Positions 8,384-14,577 of a DNA stretch of 48,594 nt are shown here, piece by piece; position 1 is the first letter of the stretch; each line of letters opens with the position of its first letter. The DNA comes from an uncultured Alistipes sp. (GTDB lineage Bacteria; Bacteroidota; Bacteroidia; Bacteroidales; Rikenellaceae). The stretch spans positions 1-48,594 of the forward strand of contig CASELE010000009.1 of assembly GCA_949288735.1 (NCBI GenBank), given 5' to 3'. Under the pieces are notes generated by a model. It was not told the DNA's origin and did not search any database. It worked only from the letters and a program-made list of their open reading frames with translations. A program made the translations under genes and the position numbers.

Positions 8384-8405
8384 CGTCGTAGAATCGCGTT
8401 AGTGG

Positions 8406-9599
8406 TCAAAGGAAGGTGATCTGGTTCTCGTAGACCGACTCCCACTGGTTGGGGTCGGGTTCGAACTGCAGGACGAAGGCGTCGCCGATGAAGTTGAGCT
8501 GCGCCGTATAGATGGTCCCGGGCTGCGGCATGAAGGTCGCGGGGCGGTTGCGGCGCACGGTCTTCACCGTGGGAGTGCCGTCGCTCCCGGTCTCGACGAA
8601 GGAGTAGCTGATCTCGAGCGCCACGTTGCCGAAGTAGGCCATCGGATCGTCGGTGGAGAGCTGCGTGTTCGAGATGAGCAGCAGCGTCGAGCCGATCTGC
8701 CGGCCGCTGACCGTACCCGTCGAGGTCTCCACGCGCGGCACCGTGAGGGGTGCCCCCGCATCGGCAGAGTCGAAATACTCGAAACATCCGGAGAAGGTCG
8801 ACCCCGCGGGGTAGGAGAACGAGACGCCGGGCTGCCACTCGAACGAACGGTGGAAGGTACCGGTGAGCCGCAGCGAATGGATGGTCACGTCGTGCTCCGA
8901 GTTGTAATTGCGCACCTCGAAGTTGAGCCCCGTGAGCATATGGCTGAACTCGAGTCCGACACGTCCCGTCGTACGCATCACGTCCACGGCCGATGCGACC
9001 ATCGCGTCGGGGATCTGCTCCATCTGGCGCAGGTCCGTCTCCGCGCCGCCGTTCCACGGCATGTCGAAGCGCAGCGTGGGCGAGCCCATCATCTTCGTGA
9101 GGTCGTCGTTCCAGGCGGGCACGACGCTGAAACCCGCCTGCTCGCTCTCGTGGGGATAGTAGGCGAAGAAGGTGTAGAGATACGACGGGTCGTCGTACCA
9201 TTCGCGCAGCCGCTCGCTGCCGCCGTTGCGGTAGTCGCACGTCGCGCCGTCGTAGCGGACGGCCGTGCGGTAGAAGAGGTGGGGAGCGCAGCGCGAACGT
9301 TTCACCTCCCAGCCGTAGGGTCCCGATACGGGATTGGCCTGCCAGCCATCCTGCGATTCGTCGTCGGCCAGACAGTATCCCAGCACGCCGAAACTGCGGT
9401 TCTCGGGAAAGGCGTCGAGCGGCGCACGGGTGGTGGCCTCGGCGTCGAGCGTCACCACGGGGGTGCCGAAGAGCAGCGGCAGTCCCCGATCGGCCCCGTC
9501 GGGGCCGAGCTGCTCGTCGTGCGCGCAGGCGGCCGCCGCTCCGAGGAGCAGGGCCAGCGTCCATGGGCGCAGGACGGGACTCAATTTCGTCGGTTTCAT
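8406..9599 (-). CDS. Fimbrillin-family lipoprotein
   Basis: A 397-residue lipoprotein starting MKPTKLSPVLRPWTLALLLGAAAACAHDE (lipobox AAAC). An in-frame ATG six codons earlier (9617) would overlap the upstream stop and adds only a polar N-region, so 9599 is preferred. A mature-end motif EATTRAP lies ~40 residues in, the usual fimbrillin processing site, followed by SFGVLGYCL. Later segments (EFSHMLTGLNFEVRNY, then SLRLTGTFHRSFEWQPG) follow the pattern of BF2992/FimA-type fimbrillins, where a 'fsH.ls...f' strand pairs the two domains. The C-terminus ends on an EPDPNQWESVYENQITFL strand. Role inferred: fimbrial shaft or adaptor subunit. It starts 10 nt after the gene before it. Confidence 0.8.
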   Translation of the reverse strand: MKPTKLSPVLRPWTLALLLGAAAACAHDEQLGPDGADRGLPLLFGTPVVTLDAEATTRAPLDAFPENRSFGVLGYCLADDESQDGWQANPVSGPYGWEVKRSRCAPHLFYRTAVRYDGATCDYRNGGSERLREWYDDPSYLYTFFAYYPHESEQAGFSVVPAWNDDLTKMMGSPTLRFDMPWNGGAETDLRQMEQIPDAMVASAVDVMRTTGRVGLEFSHMLTGLNFEVRNYNSEHDVTIHSLRLTGTFHRSFEWQPGVSFSYPAGSTFSGCFEYFDSADAGAPLTVPRVETSTGTVSGRQIGSTLLLISNTQLSTDDPMAYFGNVALEISYSFVETGSDGTPTVKTVRRNRPATFMPQPGTIYTAQLNFIGDAFVLQFEPDPNQWESVYENQITFL

Positions 9600-9609
9600 G
9601 GCTCGCACG

Positions 9610-10566
9610 TTATTCAATGGTTATCGACCCGCCCGATAGGTAGTTCCAGGCCTCCACCGTCGGACGGTCGAAGAGAATGTAGTTCAGCGCATCGAGCGAG
9701 AAGGTGTAGCGGTAGCTGCCGCCCGCCTCCCACGCTGAGACGACATCGGCGGGGATGGTCGCCCGCCGCACGGTGACACCCGAAGCCGCACCCGGATCGT
9801 CGTAGCGGAGTTCCAGCACGCAGGTCGTCCCGGCGAGCCGCTGCGGCACGACGAGCAGGTCGTCGGCAAAGAGCGTCTCGCCGCCGTAGTTGAGCGTCAC
9901 GCCCTCGCTGCGGGCGAAGGGATCGGCCGCGGTGGTTGCCGGACCGGGGGTCCAGGCCCCGAGGCCCGTGCCGTCGGTGTCGGCGGCGCCGTCGTAGCTG
10001 CCCGTGGCGGGCAGGCCGTAGAGAAGCGCCTCGCGCAGCGTGAGCGCGGTGGCCTGCTGCGAGGTGCGTCCCTCGAAGACGACACGGGCCGTCAGATGGC
10101 GGAAGTCGAAGCAGACGGCCTCGGGCGTCGGATCGCCCGCGGCATAGCCAACGCCCGTCACCGAGGCGACCATAAGGTCGGTCGACTGCCGCGCGTCGAA
10201 ATCGGCCACGGCGAAATACCCCCCGGCGAAGGTCACGCCCGGCGTCCCGGCGGGATAGAGCGCGCGGAAGTCGTAGGTCGAGCCGGGCCACCAGTACTGC
10301 GTATTCGCGTAGACCCATCCGGCCGACGTGTGGCGCACGGGTTCGGCCGTGAGAATCGGCGTCTCGACGCCGCCCGCCGTCCGGCTGGCCCATACGGCGA
10401 ACTCGTCGCCGGCGCCCAGCTGCGTACGTGCGGCACGGGTCTCCACCTCGGGCCGGAAGCCGATGGCCGGCATCGCCGCGGGCGCGGGCAGCTCGCTCCG
10501 CGTATCGGCGCAGGAGACCAGCAGCAGCGCCGCGGCGCCGAGCAGGATGGTTGTGTTCGTTCTCAT
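9610..10566 (-). CDS. Fimbrillin-family lipoprotein
   Basis: A 318-residue lipoprotein: MRTNTTILLGAAALLLVSCADTRSE (lipobox LLVSC). The frame is open upstream to 10704, but that part lies in intergenic hairpins and would bury the signal peptide, so ATG 10566 is used. The sequence PAIGFRPEVETRAARTQLG carries the ETRA processing site. The body contains CFDFRHLTARVVFEG, the fimbrillin 'F.H..ar' strand. Its last 25 residues contain PTVEAW, encoded by an 18-nt stretch identical to one in the next fimbrillin upstream (see repeat), and end GGSITIE. Role inferred: second fimbrial subunit, paralogous to the 10718-11731 product. It is separated from that gene by ~150 nt rich in hairpins. Confidence 0.8.
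   Translation of the reverse strand: MRTNTTILLGAAALLLVSCADTRSELPAPAAMPAIGFRPEVETRAARTQLGAGDEFAVWASRTAGGVETPILTAEPVRHTSAGWVYANTQYWWPGSTYDFRALYPAGTPGVTFAGGYFAVADFDARQSTDLMVASVTGVGYAAGDPTPEAVCFDFRHLTARVVFEGRTSQQATALTLREALLYGLPATGSYDGAADTDGTGLGAWTPGPATTAADPFARSEGVTLNYGGETLFADDLLVVPQRLAGTTCVLELRYDDPGAASGVTVRRATIPADVVSAWEAGGSYRYTFSLDALNYILFDRPTVEAWNYLSGGSITIE
9646..9663. repeat. 18-nt direct repeat, copy 1 (codes PTVEAW)
   Basis: CCAGGCCTCCACCGTCGG occurs identically here and at 10772-10789, each near the 3' end of a fimbrillin gene and in the same reading frame. It marks either recent duplication or strong conservation of the C-terminal strand. Confidence 0.85.
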
Positions 10567-10602
10567 CGCGTTGTTCGTTGGTTGCGGTTGCGGGGATACT
10601 CC

Positions 10603-10624
10603 CCTGCCGGCCGCGGCCGGCAGG
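10603..10624 (-). promoter_or_regulatory. Intercistronic 22-bp perfect palindrome after the first fimbrillin gene
   Basis: Arms CCTGCCGGCCG and CGGCCGGCAGG meet with no spacer. As RNA the arms can pair with a small apical loop. It lies in the 151-nt gap between the first fimbrillin gene (stop at 10718) and the next (start 10566), and shares an arm with the following hairpin. Confidence 0.6.
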
Positions 10625-10638
10625 CCTCCGCCTGCCGG
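10617..10638 (-). promoter_or_regulatory. Overlapping, mutually exclusive hairpin
   Basis: CCGGCAGGC (10617-10625) and GCCTGCCGG (10630-10638) flank a CTCC loop, a 9-bp stem. It uses bases 10617-10624, which are one arm of the palindrome at 10603-10624, so both cannot form at once. Another stem (GCGGCC 10646-10651 / GGCCGC 10658-10663) lies beside it. Confidence 0.55.
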
Positions 10639-10717
10639 GGTTTCCGCGGCCCCTTGCGGCCGCAGGGAGAGCCAACCCCCTGCGGTCTGTGTGGTGCCGG
10701 TCATGCCGGCGGGTTCC

Positions 10718-11731
10718 TTACGGTACCTGTACGACGGCCGGATCGATGGTGATCTCGGGGGTAGTATCTACCCAGGCCTCCACCGTCGGGTTGCCGAAGA
10801 CGATGGGCTCGATGCCCAGGTCATCCTCGGCCTCGATGTCGGCTACGTAGTTGTAGCGGTTGCCCATGGCCCATGCTGACGTGCCGGTCGTGGGCAGGTC
10901 GACCGAGAAGTTCTTCGTGATGGGGGTCGAGGTGCCTGCGGGCGTCAGCGAGATGGCGAAGGTGACGGTCACCGTACCGATGTTCTGCGGCAGAGCCACC
11001 AGGTCGAAGGTGTTGTCGCCATAGGCGAGCGTGACGTCGGTGAATGCGAACTCGGCGGGCGTGTCGGGCTCATCCCAGTTGCCGCCTGCCATATTCGTAG
11101 CCGTCGCGGCGGGCGTACCGTCGGGCGTCCAGGTAGCCTTCGTGTTGATGCCGTTGATCTTCAGATCGCTGATGGCCACCTCGCCGGCCGTCTCGGCAAT
11201 CGTGTTGTTCAGCGTCAGACGCACCCACGAGAGCAGGTGGTTGAAGGTGAAGATCACCTCGCCGTTGCCCGATGCCTGGCCCGTAGCGAGCTGTGCGGCA
11301 TAGATCAGGTCGTACTGGTGCGTATCGTCCGAGGTGTACTCGCCGATGTTGATCAGACCCGCATCGTTCACTGCGGGCGACGCGAGGGCTGCAGCCGGAG
11401 CATAGGCCGAGAAGACATAGTTCTGGCCGTCGACCCAGAGGCGGTCACCGCCCGTGTAGGTCCACGCGCCGGCGCCCTTCGTTACGGCCACGTTGTCGAA
11501 AATCTGCGTTGCGGAGCCCGCCGTGCCATACTGGCCGAAGACCTGGAACGTGGTGATGTCGTTGTCCAGCTCCGTCACCTCACCGGCACGCGATGCGACC
11601 GCGTTGCCTACATACGCACCCTCGAAACGGATGGCGTTCTCCGAAGAGCGCTCCACCGTCTCGGTCTTGGTGCAGCCTGCCAGGACCGCTGCGGCCGCGG
11701 CAAGCAAGATGAAACTCTTTTTCATGCGCAT
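10718..11731 (-). CDS. Fimbrillin-family lipoprotein, probable major fimbrial subunit
   Basis: A 337-residue lipoprotein. MRMKKSFILLAAAAAVLAGC has lipobox LAGC; MKK at 11725 is an equally good start. The N-terminus ENAIRFEGAY and the VASRAG site (~residue 48) are classic for BF2992/FimA-type fimbrillins, which are lipidated, moved to the surface and cut after an Arg before polymerising. The central VIFTFNHLLSWVRLTLNN is the conserved 'F.H.ls.v' strand. The C-terminal tail has NPTVEAWVDTTPEITID, a candidate donor strand. Low charge, regular beta pattern and small side chains suit a shaft subunit. As first fimbrillin in the operon, isolated by hairpins on both sides, it is the best candidate for the abundant pilin. 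The shaft assignment is inference. Confidence 0.8.
   Translation of the reverse strand: MRMKKSFILLAAAAAVLAGCTKTETVERSSENAIRFEGAYVGNAVASRAGEVTELDNDITTFQVFGQYGTAGSATQIFDNVAVTKGAGAWTYTGGDRLWVDGQNYVFSAYAPAAALASPAVNDAGLINIGEYTSDDTHQYDLIYAAQLATGQASGNGEVIFTFNHLLSWVRLTLNNTIAETAGEVAISDLKINGINTKATWTPDGTPAATATNMAGGNWDEPDTPAEFAFTDVTLAYGDNTFDLVALPQNIGTVTVTFAISLTPAGTSTPITKNFSVDLPTTGTSAWAMGNRYNYVADIEAEDDLGIEPIVFGNPTVEAWVDTTPEITIDPAVVQVP
10772..10789. repeat. 18-nt direct repeat, copy 2 (codes PTVEAW)
   Basis: Identical to 9646-9663, 1126 bp away, same strand and codon frame. Confidence 0.85.
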
Positions 11732-11772
11732 TGAAAATTAAGTGATTAGATTGGTTATTGGTTTATCTTTCA

Positions 11773-11807
11773 CCCCGGGCGTCATTCAGCGCAGAGACCG
11801 CCCGCGG
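11773..11807 (-). promoter_or_regulatory. Intercistronic hairpin upstream of the first fimbrillin gene
   Basis: CCCCGGGCG (11773-11781) and CGCCCGCGG (11799-11807) form a 9-bp stem with one mismatch and a 17-nt loop, in the 97-nt gap between the DUF5119 and fimbrillin genes. No T-run follows, so it looks more like a processing or stability element than a terminator. Confidence 0.45.
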
Positions 11808-11828
11808 CTTTGTTTCTCCTATTTTTCG

Positions 11829-12839
11829 TTACAGCTCCAGTTCGATATCCTCGAATTCGCCCCAGCCGTCCACCTCGACCTCGAAGCCTGACTCGCTGCT
11901 GGCCTCCTCGTCGGTTACGATCAGCCCGCCGACGCGGATGACGCCGCCGCGCGGCTGTGCCGTCATCTGATCCGTGACATCGAACTCGAAGTTCTTCATC
12001 ACGCCGTTCTGCAGCTTCACCTCCAGGTTGAGCCTGTGGCTCGCCCCTCCGGCACGGGTATAGTTGCCGTCGGCGAATCCCGGCACGCCGAAGGTCTCCA
12101 CGCGGGCCTCGACGCCGTAGTCGGTCACCTCGCAGTCGTAGAGCACCGTAGCCGACGAGTCGTGCGTGCGGCCGTCCTGCAGATAGACCTTCTCGGCCAT
12201 GCCGGCCAGCGCGCCGCGCGCCAGAGCCACATGCTCCTGTCCGTGGTCGAACTCGTAGCGGATCAGGTAGGTGTAGACCAGAGGCCGCAGCCCTACGGCC
12301 AGCGGAGCCGGTTCGACGGTCGGCACCGCATCGTAGTGTTCGATCCATGCGCCGTAGAGCATGTCGGGTTCGTTCACGGTCCGCTCGCCGGCATTCAGCT
12401 CGCGGAAGTTGACACGCGTCCGCGTGCGGGTCGTGGCCGTCGCCGTGGTCGACGAGGTGAGATCGCTCAGTACGATGTACTGCGTGTCGTCGTTGTAGAA
12501 GAGCAGCGCATGCTCCCCCTCGCTCATCGGCAGCAGACCGCCGTCGGCCTCCAGGTGGCGTTCGTCGGCCTTTCCGTCGGATCCGTAGACCAGCGCCGCG
12601 ATACCTTCGGCCTCCCCGGTATGGAGCAGATCCTCGTAGTCGAGGCCGAACTCGTCGGGCCAGTTCGCCTGCCATCCGGCACCGTAATCGCGCTCCCAGG
12701 CACGTTCCCAGTCGGGCTGTACGTCGACACGGACACTCAGACCGTGCAGTGCATGGTCGTAGCAGAGTTCCTTGCGGCAGCCGCCCGCCACCATCAACAG
12801 CCCGCCCAGGGCGAGCACTCCCATAGCGTGTCGCATCAT
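11829..12839 (-). CDS. DUF5119 lipoprotein of the fimbrial operon (Mfa2/FimB-like anchor candidate)
   Basis: A 336-residue lipoprotein: MMRHAMGVLALGGLLMVAGGCRKELCYDH. The lipobox is VAGGC, and the sequence right after it, KELCYDHALHG, is the hallmark start of DUF5119 proteins. The middle holds ALLFYNDDTQYIVLSD, then VNFRELNAGERTVNEPDMLYG, both typical of that family. Start 12839 is supported by the signal peptide and by GGAGG 6 nt upstream; its ATGA overlaps the upstream TGA, so translation is coupled. There is no obvious Arg processing site, unlike the fimbrillins, which fits a retained membrane anchor such as Mfa2/FimB. That role is inference from operon position and family company. Confidence 0.8.
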   Translation of the reverse strand: MMRHAMGVLALGGLLMVAGGCRKELCYDHALHGLSVRVDVQPDWERAWERDYGAGWQANWPDEFGLDYEDLLHTGEAEGIAALVYGSDGKADERHLEADGGLLPMSEGEHALLFYNDDTQYIVLSDLTSSTTATATTRTRTRVNFRELNAGERTVNEPDMLYGAWIEHYDAVPTVEPAPLAVGLRPLVYTYLIRYEFDHGQEHVALARGALAGMAEKVYLQDGRTHDSSATVLYDCEVTDYGVEARVETFGVPGFADGNYTRAGGASHRLNLEVKLQNGVMKNFEFDVTDQMTAQPRGGVIRVGGLIVTDEEASSESGFEVEVDGWGEFEDIELEL

Positions 12840-14086
12840 CGCGCACCTCCTTTCCTGTTCTGGTCCCAGAGCCTCCAAACGAAGGCGAACTTCAGTTTCA
12901 CCGGACCGAAATAGTTCGTGCGGCTCGACTGCTGGTAGACGTAGTGCCCGTCGATGGGCAGATACTCCTCGTACCACGTACGCAGGAACCCCACGCCGAT
13001 ACCCGCCTCGAACGAAAGCGACCTGCTCACCGGGAACATGTATCCGTAGCTCAGACCCACCGACCAGAATTCGCCCTTGTAGCCGCGGCCGCCGTTCTCA
13101 AGGTCGTACCAGCTTCCCAGACCGAAGAGACCCACATAGTGGCCGTGCCACGGCTTCTTCGTCTTGAACCAGTAGCGCGCCTCGGGGCCGAGCGTAGCGA
13201 TCTGGTAGTACTTGTGGCGGCTGTCGCGCTTCCACCACGCCACCTCGCCCTCGACATTCACCGACCAGCGGTCGTCGATGCGGTACTCCACCTCGAGCGA
13301 GGGCATCAGCACGGCGTCGTAGACGAGGTTGGTCTTGAGCGCCAGCCGGTGGAGCGGCTCCCGCGGGCCGGCTCCGGAGCCGGCCCGAGAGGGCACCTCG
13401 CGCGGCGCCAGCCGCTGCGGTGCGGGAGGCACCGCAGCCTCGGCAAGCGAGCGGCGTACGGGCATGCGTGTCGCCACGGGGTCGGCGACGAGCACCTCGC
13501 ACCGCAGTACGACGCTCGTATTGCGCAGCTCGGGGAAGAGGTGTTCGTACATGTATTTGTAAGGCCGTCCGCCCGCCAGGTCCATCAGCCGCTTCTTGCG
13601 GCCGCTGACCACACGGCCTTCGTCGTCAAAAATCCACAGCGGAGTATGACGCACTATTTCAAGCACCGCTTCGCGCTCGGGCACTTCGGGCGTGCGCTCC
13701 ACGAGTTCGGCCAGACCCTCCCAGTCGACACCTTCGGCCACGATATGCACGGCCGAATCGGGCAGGTCGATCCGCGTGCGCAGCCACTCCACCATACGCG
13801 CGCCACGCTTCTCGGTCAGCCGCTGGTTGGCCACATGCGATCCGTCGGGCGAAGCCTTGCCTTCGAACGTGAAGGAGAGGATGCGCTCCGGATTGCCGCC
13901 CGTGAGGCTGTCGAGCCGGGCGATGAAGCGGTCGAGCGCCTCGCCGTTGCCGGCGAACGAACGGTCGAGCACGGAGTATCCGCGCCGGTAATAGACCCGG
14001 ACCGAATCGGTAACCGACCGGGCATGGACAACCGGCAGGCTCACGACCAGCAGCAGCAGAGAGAGCAACAGGCGACGGTTCTTCAT
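12836..14086 (-). CDS. DUF3575/OmpA-like outer-membrane protein, first gene of the fimbrial operon
   Basis: A 416-residue exported protein. MKNRRLLLSLLLLVVSLPVVHA is a signal peptide; the frame is open 47 codons further upstream but that stretch includes the promoter, so 14086 is chosen. Residues ~25-150 are an OmpA-like domain (VRVYYRRGYSVLD, FTFEGKASPDGS, NQRLTEKRGARMVEWL), which can grip peptidoglycan. Residues ~255-416 are a DUF3575 beta barrel: LALKTNLVYDAVLMPSLEVE, then WSVNVEGEVAWWK and a C-terminal KLKFAFVWRLWDQN. Role known for neighbours in other Bacteroidales: accompanies fimbrillin genes, probably as the outer-membrane platform. It leads the six-gene operon and overlaps the next gene by 4 nt. 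Confidence 0.85.
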   Translation of the reverse strand: MKNRRLLLSLLLLVVSLPVVHARSVTDSVRVYYRRGYSVLDRSFAGNGEALDRFIARLDSLTGGNPERILSFTFEGKASPDGSHVANQRLTEKRGARMVEWLRTRIDLPDSAVHIVAEGVDWEGLAELVERTPEVPEREAVLEIVRHTPLWIFDDEGRVVSGRKKRLMDLAGGRPYKYMYEHLFPELRNTSVVLRCEVLVADPVATRMPVRRSLAEAAVPPAPQRLAPREVPSRAGSGAGPREPLHRLALKTNLVYDAVLMPSLEVEYRIDDRWSVNVEGEVAWWKRDSRHKYYQIATLGPEARYWFKTKKPWHGHYVGLFGLGSWYDLENGGRGYKGEFWSVGLSYGYMFPVSRSLSFEAGIGVGFLRTWYEEYLPIDGHYVYQQSSRTNYFGPVKLKFAFVWRLWDQNRKGGAR

Positions 14087-14174
14087 TTCGTTTGTCTTTC
14101 GCACCCGGCGGCACAAGAGCCGCGGCGATCGGACGACCTCCGCGATGCTTCCGGGTAAACGTTCGTTTATAACA

Positions 14175-14205
14175 CAAATGTACGATATTAAATGATACGA
14201 GACAA
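14175..14205 (-). promoter_or_regulatory. Promoter of the fimbrial operon
   Basis: Minus strand: TTG (14203-14205) in ACTTGTC, a 20-nt A/T-rich spacer, and -7 box TACATTTG (14175-14182). Both elements and spacing fit the Bacteroidota consensus. The box ends ~89 nt before the start codon at 14086, leaving an untranslated leader of about 80 nt. Confidence 0.8.
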
Positions 14206-14239
14206 GTTTCTCGGAATCTATTTTCATATCAGCAAAATA

Positions 14240-14248
14240 CCCCCCCCC
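14240..14248. repeat. Poly-C tract (C9) upstream of the fimbrial promoter
   Basis: Nine consecutive C on the plus strand, i.e. G9 reading toward the fimbrial promoter, starting 35 nt upstream of the -33 TTG. It is the longest homopolymer I noticed in the window and the only one in a promoter region. Confidence 0.9.
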
Positions 14249-14561
14249 GTATACTTTTTAACACATTAAGAAACAACAGATTACTCATGTCGGGAAAAAC
14301 GAACGTTTTTTCCGCGCATCTCCTTCCGCAGGCCGGAAACGGCTCTGCCGGAGCCCCCGGACAGCCTTTGGCGCAGCCTCCGTCCGCCCTCCGCGCGCAC
14401 CCTTCCGGCTGCTCCGCTGCCGCCGCCATCCGAGCCGCATCGGAACCGCGAACCGCCGCCCGCGCAGTACCGGACCGCACCCCGGCCGGAAGTCCGGGTA
14501 TATTACACCTATATTAAATAGTCGTTTCAGAAGAGCTGCACCACTCTTTCGCGGTTTTCAC

Positions 14562-14569
14562 TATCTTTG
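14562..14569 (+). promoter_or_regulatory. -7 box TATCTTTG directly before the TonB-receptor start
   Basis: Exact TAnnTTTG ending 8 nt before the ATG at 14578. With a transcription start ~5-7 nt past the box, the leader would be 0-4 nt. No clear -33 TTG at 19-20 nt. Confidence 0.55.
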
Positions 14570-14577
14570 TACTCCGA

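Larger units (their letters stand above)
14087..14577. other. 491-nt divergent region between fimbrial operon and TonB receptor
   Basis: Holds the minus-strand fimbrial promoter (14175-14205), a run of nine C (14240-14248), an A/T-rich stretch around 14250-14290, then ~230 nt of G+C-rich sequence with an open frame (14287-14517) whose composition (Ala/Pro/Arg/Gly) looks non-genic. The plus-strand -7 box of the receptor gene is at 14562-14569. Confidence 0.6.

Noticed and set aside
9600..9617. Earlier fimbrillin start at 9617
   Set aside because: It would overlap the previous gene's stop and lengthen the signal's n-region without benefit; 9599 fits better.
10567..10704. Extended N-terminus of the second fimbrillin (46 extra codons)
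   Set aside because: The stretch overlies intercistronic hairpins and places a Pro/Gly-rich tail before a clean lipoprotein signal, so the start is 10566.
14287..14517. 76-residue plus-strand open frame
   Set aside because: Ala/Pro/Gly/Arg composition, no domain, and no promoter or ribosome site; typical of G+C-rich noncoding sequence.
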